Notes under the pieces: model-generated
Seen by the model: only the letters and a program-made list of their open reading frames with translations
The model's database searches: none
What the model was told of the DNA's origin: nothing
Position numbers and translations under genes: made by a program
Shown here: positions 1 to 11,268 of the stretch, one piece after another
Layout of the letters: each line of letters opens with the position of its first letter
How positions within the stretch are numbered: the stretch's first letter is position 1
Assembly: GCF_964355755.1 (NCBI RefSeq)
Contig: NC_092674.1
Span: forward strand, 11,909,001 to 11,973,000
DNA from: Antedon mediterranea
Lineage: Eukaryota; Echinodermata; Crinoidea; Comatulida; Antedonidae
DNA: 64,000 bases
Direction of reading: 5' to 3'

Positions 1-1115
1 TCAATTAATATTCTTTGAAAATAGAAAAGTATCAGCAGTAACATATTACAGCATTTTTATTGACAAAATATATTGAATAAAATAAACGTGCATTTCATCA
101 ATTGTTGTGAAACAAAGGAATATATTTACTCAACGGGTGAAAATATGGTGAGCTTAATTTATTTACCTCCAACAACAAAATATAAAATACATAATTCCCT
201 CGTTGACATTAATAACATTGTTTATAAGTTTTAAAAGGAAATTTCTTAATGTAACAACAGCGCCGGGTAAATATCATAAAATCAGCTTTTCCAATGAATG
301 ACCAAGTGAAGCGCAATATTCGTGATATTATGAGAAATTGTCACAACTCAAACTTTGTGAGATGTGCCTATGGACACGATGGCGTCATATCACTACCGTA
401 TTTGGACACGTCACACTTTCTTTTCGTCAAACTAGTTCGATAGCGTAGACACGTTAAATATTATATACTAGAAATAAAAGTGCTGAGTCATTAAAAGTAT
501 ATGCGCATTACGAAGAAGCTTCACTGGATTGCCACGATACATTGTAATTAAGGTTATTTATTTACGAAAACACATTTTTTAAATAGGAATACAATAAAAA
601 AAAGACAATTTGATTGCTGTAGGTCTATTTCTATGTATAAATATGTTTATTTTTGTAATTAAAATGTTATAATTTGTGGTGATGGTAACTCATACTAATA
701 ATGATGTCAAACTAAGAGAAGTCAACAGTCGATAATGATAGTTTTAATTGAAGATAGGCTAGACCTTAAAAAGCAATATTCTTGTTTATTAGTTAAGTAT
801 AACTCGTACAATACAACACCACTTAGTTATAAATTGGTTCGATACATATAATAAAATTGTCGAAATGAATCAGAAAAAATAAATCATTTAAAACATGAAC
901 ATATTTGTCATTGAGATGTTCGCTACGTAGCAACAGTCGATAATAGTATACACACAGATTGCTAATACGACTGATTGAGTCTAGCAGACTATTGCAAATC
1001 ATCTAGAAAAGATTCTGAATGTATGGAGTAGTTTTAATCATGAATTAAGGAATAGAAGAATATGCATTGACGGTGACATTAAATGATTTTTCCAACGTGC
1101 TTGCCTATACTAAAG
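1..1115. other. Intergenic DNA, no gene seen
   Basis: AT-rich sequence without a convincing exon on either strand. Apart from the MITE-like copy at 340-452 I see no structured feature here. Confidence 0.5.
340..452. mobile_element. MITE, CTCTGTCTACACTATC family (degenerate copy)
   Basis: One of four copies in the window (others at 7220-7357, 56606-56753 and 63885-64000). The shared core is a near-palindrome around ATGACGTCAT, flanked by GATGTGCCCA-like and TGGGCACATC-like arms. This copy keeps the core and a degenerate right end ending in TAGCGTAGAC. No protein is encoded, so it would have needed an autonomous partner to move. Confidence 0.6.
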
Positions 1116-1385
1116 CACTGCTGCCAATCAAACAAACATGCTCATTGAACTCCGTGTCTCTAAACGCGACCCTCTATAGAACGCTGCGAATCAACTGTTA
1201 CATTTTTTGAGAACAAAACGTCGCCATGTAGAAATCGTATGCGTAGTCTGATTGTTCTAGTGACATGTCTGCGTGCGTCAATGATTAACTGACAACAACA
1301 ATATATTGCTGAACAATTCTGTTTTAATGTCATCACAATCGGACTACGAAAAGTTTACTTTCTTACGACCGGTAATTTTAAGTAG
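1116..1385. repeat. Dispersed repeat, copy 1
   Basis: Shares an extended match with 2868-3105 in the same orientation. It starts at CCAATCAAACAAACA, runs through CCCTCTATAGAACG, and ends in a TTTACTTTCTTACGACCG-like stretch. The family is unrecognised and has no coding capacity. Confidence 0.55.
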
Positions 1386-1910
1386 TTGGTAATAAAAAAA
1401 AAAAATGCAATTTTTATATTTGAATTATCATATTGGCCTGCCACCTTCTGTCATAAAAAATTGCGTTAATCTATAGAATATTAAATTATGCATTTTACCC
1501 ATGTATGTTGTTACTGTGTCTTGTGGTGTCAAGTACAAAAAACGTATTTTTAATATAATGGCTATAGGCAGTGGTTTCTTCAAAAATCTCCATAATTATC
1601 GATGTGATTATATTTAAATTGTAGTGCCTTGTGATTGGCTAGTGATTATGTCATCCACATCACATCCAATCACCAGGCCTAATCGAATGAAAACTGTGAT
1701 CCATGATCCGGGATTGGCTGGCTATGTATAGTTGCGAAATGTCACCACTGACTCTACTACTCTCTAGCGCTCGTTTTGAAAAGTAGACGCAAGGCAAACT
1801 TAACCATAAACAAATGAAGCATAAAAGTACCTTGTCTATTATTACTGTTGTATTATTATTCCCACAAGAAGTAGACAACAATGAGTATATAGATCATTTT
1901 ATGCGAGTCA

Positions 1911-1965
1911 AATGGCCGAGCGGTTAAGGCAGGGGCGCCGTTTACCGTACCTAAAGTATCCTTGC
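1911..1965 (+). mobile_element. tRNA-headed SINE fragment
   Basis: Contains a perfect RNA polymerase III A-box-like block (TGGCCGAGCGGTTAAGGC), as in Leu/Ser-type tRNAs. It is followed by a segment, GGGGCGCCGTTTACCGTACC, that recurs with two changes at 41436-41470. No clear B box or cloverleaf follows, so this is a SINE head rather than a tRNA gene. Confidence 0.6.
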
Positions 1966-1989
1966 TGATTTTGTAATTTTACTTGTAGA

Positions 1990-2017
1990 CTGAGACAACA
2001 ACTAGTTGTTGTCTCAG
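1990..2017. repeat. Perfect 28-bp palindrome
   Basis: The segment is identical to its own reverse complement across all 28 bases. Its half-site begins CTGAGACAACAAC and the centre is CTAG. It lies between the SINE head and the 5S-derived copy. It could extrude as a cruciform or be a dimeric protein site; the function is unknown. Confidence 0.8.
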
Positions 2018-2082
2018 ATGTGTAGGGCTACTACAGGTCATAAAATGCTACTTTAAGGTCATAAAAACAATAGCGTAGATCA

Positions 2083-2203
2083 ATACGGCTTTACCACGTT
2101 GAAACACCGGTTCTCGTCAGATCACCGAAGTGACGTTGGGCCTGGATAGAGCAGGGAGTTATAACAACTCCCTGGATAGAGCTTGGATGGGGGGTGTCAC
2201 GAA
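2083..2203 (+). pseudogene. 5S rRNA-derived pseudogene / SINE3-like
   Basis: Matches the 5S rRNA 5' half (ACCACGTTGAAACACCGG, then TTCTCGTCAGATCACCGAAG, then GGGCCTGG). It carries an insertion of about 30 bp that repeats CCTGGATAGAGC and contains the inverted pair AGGGAGTT/AACTCCCT. It rejoins 5S-like sequence at CTTGGATGG. The internal control region is disrupted, so it is not a working 5S gene. Confidence 0.75.
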
Positions 2204-2370
2204 ACCTAAGACCACAAAAGCTAAGACCCCCTAAGACCTAAGATCACGAAAGCATTGTGGCCGATCCGCGCTCTGTCGGTTAGAGTCATGGAAGATTTGA
2301 TCTCAAACTGATACATATCCTTCTATTCCTTAATCCATGTTTAAATACACGAAATCATTGTCACTAGAGT

Positions 2371-2862
2371 ATTAGGGAGGTTTCGCAACCTTACGAATAC
2401 GATAACGAAAACGGATACGTCACACATTTGTGAAACTTTTGAGCTGATCCCCATTTCATATTCGTAAAGCGTATTCGTGTTGACGAATATCACCAGTCAT
2501 ATTCGTAACTACAAAACGAGTATAGTTTTTGATCTATTTTGCACATTTTGCATTTGAATCAGGAATGATTCATGATTATAAATAATTATACTTTTATTGA
2601 AAGTAATTTACTAAAGTAATTTACTAAAGTAATTTACTAAAATGCCAGGTCAATTTTGATAAATAGAAGTCCTCACTCGCTTTGATGTTACGCTAGGCAT
2701 AGGCAACCAAGCACCAAGCAACACGTACCTGCGCTTCGCTCAAATTTACCGCAGTCATATTTTGGACGGATTTTTACTGGCTTACGAAAAACGAATACGT
2801 GTGCGTGACGTAACCGTTTTCGTTATCGTATTCGTAAGATTGCGAAAACTTCCTATTATGTG
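2371..2862. mobile_element. MITE with ~55-bp terminal inverted repeats
   Basis: The left end (2371-2425) and the reverse complement of the right end (about 2806-2862) match closely. Both contain CTTACGAATACGATAACG, then AAAACGG and TACGTCAC. The interior is about 380 bp, AT-rich and non-coding, with a triplet of AGTAATTTACTAA units. A related element lies at 57048-57560. Confidence 0.75.
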
Positions 2863-2867
2863 AAAAC

Positions 2868-3105
2868 TGCACCAATCAAACAAACACGCTCTTTGAACTC
2901 CGTGACTCTAACCGCGGCCCTCTATAGAACGTTACAGTCAACTGTCAACAGTCAACATTTTAATCAGGATCAACAACAAAAACAAACCAATATGTAGAGA
3001 TCATATGCGCAATTGCTCTCTATGTCTGCGTCATGGATTGACAACAACACAAAATCAGACTACGGAACATTCAATTTTGTACGACCGTGAATTAATTTTT
3101 ATTTT
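2868..3105. repeat. Dispersed repeat, copy 2
   Basis: Second copy of the repeat at 1116-1385, sharing CCAATCAAACAAACACGCTC-like and CCCTCTATAGAACG blocks. It sits immediately after the right end of the MITE at 2371-2862. Confidence 0.55.
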
Positions 3106-3771
3106 ATTCATCCATAAGAAATTAAAAAATTAAAAAGCATAAAAATATAAATATAATAGAGTGGAAAATGGGCAAAAAGGATAGAGAGAAATACAGCTGC
3201 CTATCGAGATCAACTTCCATTTCTTTTAGAAGATATCAAGCAAAGCATGTAAAAAATCAAAGTACATAGTAAGTAGGCCTATATTAATATAATACACAAC
3301 GTGAAATGGTTAAGATAACATAACAATTAAAAGTTGATAAGGATTACCGTCACATAATATTCAAATCCGTTGACTTTAGTAGTTTTGAAAGGTTTCCTAT
3401 AATTAATTTCTCGAACATGCTTTGGAATTTCGTTCCATATTTTTGCGCCTATTCTAATGTAACATTGACGAGATAATATGCCTTAGGTTGGTATAAATTT
3501 TCCTTACATTTCTGTCTGTACTGTAACATCTTTGTTTAAATTATGAGTTTAAATTGATCGTGTCACAAATCAAACTTAAATAGCGAAATTCATTTTAAAA
3601 TATATCAAGTAAATTCAGTTGCCTAAATAAAGTCAAATAACTAAAGTTAATTCTCTGGAGTAAAAGATGATAAATAGCATATTGCGATGAACAAATCTTA
3701 TTGTTTGCTTAATTAAAAACATAACTTTAAATGTACCATTTGTTTCCCTAATTGTTTCGATACCCTTCGGT
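3106..3771. other. Intergenic DNA, nothing recognised
   Basis: AT-rich, with no long ORF, splice-bounded exon or clear repeat seen. Confidence 0.45.
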
Positions 3772-3900
3772 TAACGTTTTCATTAACGCTATTTTTCAGA
3801 AATAAGGTTCTCGATGTAACTAAAGTTTTTCGTCAGAATAGATGGGACTAGGCACTGATAGCATTGTCATTTTTTCAGAAGGCCTAATTGCGTTTGGATT
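3772..3900. repeat. Repeat flanking FAM124 exon (short copy)
   Basis: Matches the two ends of the longer copy at 5298-5580, in the same orientation. It shares CAGAAATAAGGTTCTCGA, then GTAACTAAAGTT, then AGATGGGAC and AGGCACTGATAGCATTG. The ~160 bp in the middle of the longer copy is missing here. The two copies bracket the large FAM124 exon. Confidence 0.6.
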
Positions 3901-4061
3901 AAATAAATAGAAATACTATTATAACTCATACAGTGTTTTTCATCCCTCTACATTACCGAAATAGGAATTTAAATATAGAGTGTTTATAAAAACTAAAATT
4001 TGTCAAACTCTGCTTTTACAAATAACTCAAAACAGAATATAATAATATAGGCCTATAAACC

Positions 4062-6310
4062 TTATAAATCAGTGTCTTCAATAGATTCAAGTTTCTTTTT
4101 GTTTGAAACAAATCGTTTTGACTTTGATTTTGTTGGGGAAAGGAGCGATTGCAGAACATCTATGGAAGTTCGTCGAGGGGTTAATATGGGAATAGACTCA
4201 TTTTTTGTCACCAGTAAAAGTGTTACATTTCCATCCGGGTCAGTAGTTTGCAAACGATGAGAACTTATTGGTGAACAAGCATTGGGTAAGTTATCCATAA
4301 GTTTGTCAATATTCCGCACTTTAAACTGCAAAAATGCAGAGTTCAATGGTCGTGGATTAAACCTTTCCGGTGTTTTCTTTACAGCAAATTGAATATCACA
4401 TCCACTTTTTGTATGAACCGTGAAAATGCAGAAATTGTTGTCGCGTTTAAACGTAGGATCTTTATTAAGAATTAACGTATAAAAGTTTATCATTTCCAGG
4501 AACGTATTTGCGGAGGAATATATCATGAATCTGACAAATCTTCTTCCGCAATGCACTTGACGCACAGCCCATAACGGCGTGTCAAGCGCAGAACTATAAA
4601 AGTGCTGCTCATTTGGGTGACACGTCGTGAATTGATGCAACATATCGGATGTATGGTGATGCTGCCATGGAGGTTTTGAAAGGTAGTCTTGCAATTCTGA
4701 TATCAGTTCCGAATCCAGTTTCTCGTCTAGAAGTAGTAAAACACAGAGTGGGGCTACCGCATCTGGTTTTTCAATCGAGTTAAAACATTCGCTCGCTCTA
4801 CTTCGTTCAGCCGCAATGTTAAATAGTTGAAACGAAGGATCACACCATTTTACCAGTGGTGTAGTCAAATTCCGAAAATCATTACTGCCCTCAGGATCCG
4901 TTATAAAATGCATAGTCATTGCAAAAGGATCGGATTTCTGATCGTTTGGAAAATAGTCATCTAAAATTAAAATAAATATTGGCTTAATTAGTTGAGCATT
5001 ATAATACATTTCAGCATTAGGCTAGGGTCTAAATATAGGCTTATATAATAACAGATATCGCCTTTTAAATCGGTAAAATATAAGATTTGACTCGGGAATG
5101 ATATTTCCTCGAACAAAATATCATTCCCTCGGGGATGTCAAATCTTGTATTTAACCTCTAAGCAGGCAATATCTGTATAATATTGCATTTTTATAATATA
5201 ATATCCCCAGGAAACATACTGTACGTGTACCGTGACTATAGTGGGCTCTATTTTTGTTTTTTATTGTTGCTCTGTAGTTATTACTATCTTTAATGAGTTT
5301 TTTATTAATGCTATATTTCAGAAATAAGGTTCTCGACGTAACTAAAGTTGTTCGTAATGCTTGCGCACGCGCAGATCAATATGTTTACAAAGTGGGCGGA
5401 GCTTGCGCGTTTCATGTTGGGAAAATAGCGTTAAAGTTAACGTTTACGTTACGATGTGGGCGCGGTGAGCAGTTTCGGCACAATAGATGGGACGTTTACT
5501 GAAGCCCTTCTATTTATTAGTCTGTAGATCCAGCTAGGCACTGATAGCATTGTCATTTTTCCAGTAGGCCTAATAGGAAACATACTGTACGTGGACCCGA
5601 TTCTGCTACTGTCAATAGGTATGTATCTGTATAACTATATAAAGTGTATGCTGTCGGCAAAAATGCTGTACTTTTAACATAAATATATTATAGAGGGCGC
5701 TATATAGAGTAAATACACACAGCAGAATCGGCTGGTACGTGTCCCGTGACTATAGTGGGGCTCTTTTGTTGTTGTTGTTGCTCTGTAATTATTACTATCT
5801 TTAATAATGAGGGTGGCAGTATCCAGTCCCAGTATTGGAACTGATAATTAAGTGACTCGATAAAACATAACAAAACAAACATTATAAAATAATCATAACA
5901 AGTTAAGAAAATAAAATATCTACATTAAAAGTTAAAATCGTTAATAATTGTTGAAAAATAAGTATCTAGCATTATTGAAATCCTATTACGCACACACCAC
6001 CCAGACATAGTTGTGGAAACGTGTACAAGAGTTAAGATATAGATAACAAATCTTATCCATTCCATTCCTTTTTAATACATTCTTCATATAATTACACATT
6101 ATTGTGTAACACAATGATATACCACCCATTATAATATAGAATCATTACTTGAATCAAAATATAAAATATAATGTATATTCTGTGCTATCTTCAATGGTTA
6201 ACATCAAGTTAATTGAACTATAGCAACTATAATAGCTGCAATTAATGCAAGTAGAAGTCAATTAAATGAAATATATACTTACTACTGCTGTTGATCCATG
6301 CAGCTGTCAT
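4062..6310 (-). CDS. FAM124 family protein (FAM124A/B-like), two coding exons
   Basis: Function in animals is unknown; FAM124A and FAM124B are poorly studied vertebrate proteins with one conserved domain. The main exon is 4062-4960. Its reading frame runs on to 5009 only by reading through an acceptor (TTTAATTTTAG), so I end the exon there. It carries hallmark family blocks: SDPFAMTMHF near the start, KPPWQHHHT, TPLWAVRQVHCG, NNFCIFTV, LQFKVRNI and SPISSHRLQTTDPDGN. I infer the first coding exon at 6283-6310. It is a 28-nt piece starting with ATG and ending at a strong GTAAGTATA donor, and its phase fits, giving MTAAWINSSN before DYFPNDQ. The model is 308 residues, much shorter than the roughly 450-550 of the human proteins because the variable C-terminus is brief. 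Family call is firm; the first exon is inference. Confidence 0.85.
5043..5185. mobile_element. Long hairpin, MITE-like, in FAM124 intron
   Basis: Two arms of about 65 bp are imperfect reverse complements. The inner arms, AAGATTTGACTCGGGAATGA and TCATTCCCTCGGGGATGTCA, face each other around a short loop. The outer arms contain CAGATATCGCC and GGCAATATCTG. It lies just upstream of the large FAM124 exon, inside the inferred intron. Confidence 0.65.
5209..5807. repeat. Nested duplicated blocks in FAM124 intron
   Basis: The segment 5221-5297 (TACGTGTACCGTGACTATAG through TTATTACTATCTTTAAT) is repeated at 5731-5805. Between them lies the long copy (5298-5580) of the repeat also seen at 3772-3900. 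AGGAAACATACTGTACGTG occurs at both 5209 and 5576. A tandem duplication followed by divergence fits. Confidence 0.6.
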
Positions 6311-7219
6311 TCCAACAGAATCTGAAGAACATGAATGGAAGTGGTAAAACAATATTACTATCTATAATATCTATTTATAAAATAAGCTGTAAATCGGTTA
6401 AAAACATACAAATCACTCACGTAAGATGAGATTTATTTAAGTAGAGAACGTTATGTTCCTTCCATCTATTTTAAGGTTTTCCATCTTAACTGTGCATTTT
6501 TAATTACATTTATTTATGAAAATGTTAACACCAAATGGAAGAATCCACAACTGCTATTCTTTTCATAGTGTTTTTTATTCATAGAATTATATGCGTTTTC
6601 CCCTTGTATATTGGGAATAAAACAACTGCCGAGGGTTACATTTTTTGTCCACCCATCTTAGGTTGTTTTTTCATGTTGGTTATCTTGTCCTTCCACGAGT
6701 TAACAATGACGATCGGTGTCTGGTTATGCATCATGCATGGATTTTATTTACATGTACTGTGTACTGCTCAGTACAGTGGGGGAGCCAGTATACCGACTAT
6801 ACTAAGTACACTTTATATGTCGATTATTCCACACACTCTTCCTCAGGTTCCCAAACATAGCGCTCGAGCTTCCCATTTAGTGAAAGATAGTTTATCATTC
6901 AGCCTATCATTCTATAGAACAGTGCCCTTAAACTTTATTTTTCTGGTCATGATAATTGATAATAAATCGTTGATGGTTGATATAGGATCTGATTTCTTAA
7001 TTCTGAATTTCACTACAGTTATTTTAAATCTTCCACACATTGTGTGCAACTAGAGCATCTGCCGGCGAAGATGACAACAGCACATCTTTACATAAAAATA
7101 ACTTCATGACAAAAATCACCATTATCACAATCAGTCTGTAAAAGATCTCTAAGGTCGACTACTATAAATCTGTCCTTTTCATTCCACCTAGTCGCCTGGA
7201 TATCTAAGGTGATCAAGCT

Positions 7220-7357
7220 TTAAGCTAACTAACTAGTTTGACAAAAAAAAGTGTGATGTGCCCAATTAATATGGTAGTGATAAGACGTCATCGTGTCCAT
7301 ATTGTGGGCACATGGCATTCTTTGTGACATACAGTTTGATAGTGTAGACAGAGCTTA
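7220..7357. mobile_element. MITE, CTCTGTCTACACTATC family
   Basis: The right end reads TTTGATAGTGTAGACAGAGC, the reverse complement of the family's left end at 63885. The core has GATGTGCCCA, TATGGTAGTG, GACGTCATCG and TGGGCACATG. The left end is eroded. It is non-coding. Confidence 0.7.
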
Positions 7358-8351
7358 TGGTTTTTTCAAACACAATCTTAAGCATAGATAATGGTGAGTA
7401 GGCGCCGCACACATCCTTATTTCACCCCGTACTGAAATTCCTGCACCAAACCAATATATCTTATTAGGCCTACAGAAACAATTTACAATACATTCTTTAC
7501 TTATCAACAGGAATAAAATTACTTACATGATGGTGCTGATGATACTGTATGTGGGTATCTTCTAGGCCTAGAATACATCACTTTAACCCTCGGATAGAAT
7601 AGTTTGCAAATGTCTTTGTTGTGACATTTCCACAGTAAAATGTACTAGCACAAACGTTAACGTGTCGAGCTTTGAAGAATAAAATCAATACTGGACACTC
7701 AATCAAAAGGAAAGTAAACATACTGTAATGGTATGCTTTGATGCTACGTAACAAATCCATGTTTTACTATTTTACAAATTTATGTACTGTATTTTCTTAT
7801 TATTTACAAGTTATTTCAAGTAAGTAGAGTATGTTACAAAATGGAAACTAATTGAGGTTTCGACACCATTTTAAAAGTAAAATAGTAGTCCTCAAGTACT
7901 TTCAAACGATTATCTTAATCGACTTTGAAGCCTCTCTCTTATTTGCTTTTATTAATGTTTACCTTTAGATAAAGTAGATATGGACTGTCTATCTCCTAAT
8001 TCAATTGGCGTAACTTGCTTATACAATACTGTTCGATTTTTAGTGTATTAGTACTAAATCCTATTATTCGACGGGACATTGGTGTCATGTTTAGCTTTAA
8101 TTAAACCAACACATAACATTAAGTTACCAAGATAGTCTTTCTTTAATATGGTAAAAATCGATATTTTGAAATGTATGTTTGCTTAAGCACATTATGCTGA
8201 ACCATAGTAAAATGCAAACATTTTATCAACACACAGGGCTTTGATCCAACCAAAAACGCCCAGACGGTTTGTTTTCACTGGCTAAACTAAATCTAGCTCA
8301 ATGATGAAGGGGACAGATCCTTACCCTTCGTGGAAGCTTTCGGAAAAAAAT

Positions 8352-8378
8352 CTAACTTGAAATCTAATTTCAAGTTAG
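8352..8378. repeat. Short inverted repeat, 12-bp arms
   Basis: The arms CTAACTTGAAAT and ATTTCAAGTTAG pair perfectly around a 3-base loop. No neighbouring gene suggests a terminator role. Confidence 0.6.
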
Positions 8379-9094
8379 GCGTATTTAATAAAATAATTCT
8401 ATTTTAAAACAAAAGCTTTAAGCTATGAGAAGTCCGAGATGATTTGGCTCAGCCTTACTCGTAACTGATGTTTGTAGGCCTAATCTCGGTGTGCAACTTT
8501 GTGGTTTCTTTTTTTTTATATTCTTCTGTAACTCGTCAATTACATAATGAAACATAATGAACAAACAACTTTATCATTTATCGTGATTATAAACTAAGTA
8601 TCATTTTAGGCTTAAGAGTGGATTTGAAAGAGTCATGAGGCACTCGGTGAGGATTGATATTGATTATTGAGATTGGAAGCCAAGCCACCAAGCTACAGCT
8701 CCACTACAATATGATTTTCAAATGACTATGCCATCACATTATAAGCATGATTTGCCACAAGGCTACTTTTCATCTTCATCTTTGTAAACACGAAATTATT
8801 GGACAGTTTGAACTTACTTCTAATTAAAAAAAACTTCAGATTTTGTTTTTGGCTCATGGCCGACGTCTGTATAATTAGTTTTACATTCATCTGAATGATG
8901 GATGAAACTAAGCCAGTACTGTTTAAGCACCTTGATTGGTCCTAACATTGATAAAGGGCTTCTCTCGTCCAGTGCACATCTTGACCAGAGGAAAGGCATA
9001 GGCCAATACGTCTAAGGCAAATAATAGATGCAGTGGCTGCCATGAGAGTCAGCCAGCAGTGCTGATTTCAAATGCCTAATGGGACCCCAGGTCC

Positions 9095-9210
9095 ATATAT
9101 ACCCGATATTCCCAGATGGTCTCCCATCCCAGCTCAAACCAGGCCTAACGAATTGCTTTACTTCGATGAGCTGACGAGAACCGGTGTTTCAACGTGGTAA
9201 AGCCGTATAC
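9095..9210 (-). pseudogene. 5S rRNA-derived pseudogene or SINE3 head
   Basis: On the minus strand, about 116 bases align along the whole length of 5S rRNA. The blocks are CTTTACCACGTTGAAACACC, GGTTCTCGTCAGCTCATCG, GCCTGG, GAGCTGGGATGGGAGACC and CTGGGAATA. The near-complete length and internal control boxes suggest a 5S-headed SINE or a dispersed 5S pseudogene. Changes such as CTCATCG and an altered loop argue against a working gene. Confidence 0.75.
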
Positions 9211-10927
9211 AATGGAATAGCACTCTAAATTAATTGTATTACATTTCGTCAGGAAAATTGTCGCGAGCGAAAGTAAATGAAACGATTTTTAAATTTATTG
9301 AAAAGTTGAAGGTATTTCTCACATTGAGCTGCTGCAGCTGAGTAATCTGCTGGTGTGCTAATAATCCAATGGTTTTTTACAAAACAAGATATAACTTTAC
9401 AGAATAGTTCCGAGTGATATAGAAAATCTGAAGACGCCGTACATCTTCATCATATGGGTAGACAAGGAAGGGGACAGACGATCGGGTCCATTTTGGACAT
9501 CTCATCTCTCACTCTTTCTTCCTGAAATTTCCTCAGTTTATTTAGCATTAGGATGCAATTATATTTCAGGTTCTGTCGACAAATTTACGAGCACTGCCAC
9601 ATGCATATCACCTCAGTACGCAAAGTTATTGATGACTTTGAAACCGGGATCTTGACAAAAGTTACTACTGTGGCCAGGCCATATACAGAAAGGTGAAATA
9701 TATTAATGTATACTAGTTTACTATATCAGCGGTATATCAGTTCATTTTAGGGGTAGTAACATATATTTAATTTAATATCAATTTCGAAGGTTACACATCG
9801 GAATTACCTTTGTCGGTAAAAGCAGTCATGATATGTATAATCTTGATAGGCCTATCATAATAACCAGCAAAGTACAGGTTTAAATAGAGACGAATACTAT
9901 GCTAATGTGTGAGACCAAGTACTTAAGGCCTACTTCAAATACGAACACTTACCTCCACAAGCACTATACAAAACAGTGATTGTTTAAATTCAAAATAAGT
10001 TAAAAACAATATCTTCTGATGGAAATTATTCGCAGAATGAGTAGTCTATACCAAGTTACAACAAAATCAGCTTCGGACAATGTTTTGGCATATTTTTGTA
10101 CCATAATACCGTCTGTGTTGTAGCTTATTGAGAAAAGCATATACTAATGAATAGCGATATAAATACTGTCCTTTCTCTATCAATAATCCAGCGACGTCCT
10201 GATATCAAAGAGCAATGCAATTTGTTCACCTAGCTGGAAAATACGCGAATACAAATATGCCATTACAATGCAACCTGATCCCGACAAAACGTTATTGTTA
10301 TTTCAATAATAAAACTGCTATGAAAAATAAGTGCAATATACAAAGCATCGGTACAATAGGGAATAACCCTTGAATAGCCTATTTTAAACGTCAGTAAACG
10401 TCGCTCTAGGGTTCACTGTTTTGACTAGTTTAGATTTACGTCTTTTAAATAACTTCCCGGTATTAGTACTGGACTAAAACCAAATAACATTTTCTGACCG
10501 GATAGAGTTATATTGTACCGTATACACTATACAGATTAATGCATTATTAAAATTGAATAAATTGCGCTCGAGAGTAGCCGCTTAAGGCACTTTATTTATA
10601 ACAATTATTTATCGTTTTGTCTTGTACCAGGGACTGGTTTTAGCCTACTTATCAAACAATTTAAAATATCACGAAGCCGACATATTATGTTTAAAATAAT
10701 GTTTGTGGGATTCCTCATCGAACTCTTCAGTTTAAAACCCTGAGTAGGCCCTACTAACGATTGAAGTATATGCCACGGCTGACCGTGACGGTAGTTTTCC
10801 AAATATAAAATAACACTAAAACAAATATAAAAACAGATGTCATTTATTTAAAACAACGACGGTAAATGATTTGCACCTCTCCTGCTATTGTAGTATTTGT
10901 ACTCATTATAGAGGGATATAGGGGAGC
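9211..10927. other. Intergenic DNA, nothing recognised
   Basis: AT-rich. The only ORF above 60 codons (10605-10802 minus) resembles nothing known. Confidence 0.4.
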
Positions 10928-11268
10928 TTAAAGATGCAGTGTCCCCCTGAACAGTCCTGAACTTATTTTTTTTTTTTTAAATATGCTATTTAATGTCACA
11001 TACGGTAAAAGATATCCAATTTTACAAAAAAAATTGGATCGAACAAAATCTATTTACCTGAAAACCCTGTAATTTTAAAGCATAGTCAAATTGGCTGCCA
11101 AATTTGGTTGAATTTAACCAATTATTTTGTCATTTTATAAGTGAAACAATTATTTTTGTTTTTTGTATGGAACTTATTTACTTTATAAAACTAACAAATA
11201 ATCTATTCAAAGTCAGATTTAATATTAATCTTCATTTTTTATGTTTTGGGGGACAATACTAATCTTAA
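10928..11268. mobile_element. piggyBac-like MITE (TTAA-flanked)
   Basis: Begins TTAAAGATGCAGTGTCCCCC and ends, as reverse complement, TTAAGATTAGTATTGTCCCCC. This is an imperfect terminal inverted repeat flanked by TTAA, the target duplication used by piggyBac-type transposons. The interior has the block ATTGGCTGCCAAATT that recurs at about 14581 and, more weakly, near 60310. No transposase is encoded. Confidence 0.65.

Larger units (their letters stand above)
6322..9094. other. Intergenic DNA with scattered repeats
   Basis: It contains a MITE at 7220-7357, a short palindrome at 8352-8378 and one long open frame at 6535-7053 (172 codons, plus strand). That frame is rich in hydrophobic residues but matches no family I know and has no strong support as a gene. 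I see no other exon. Confidence 0.4.

Noticed and set aside
4072-4260. Plus-strand ORF in the FAM124 exon
   Set aside because: Antisense shadow of the conserved FAM124 coding sequence.
6535-7053. 172-codon open frame on the plus strand
   Set aside because: Hydrophobic but of no recognisable family. Neighbouring frames are also open for long stretches, and no splice or repeat evidence supports translation.
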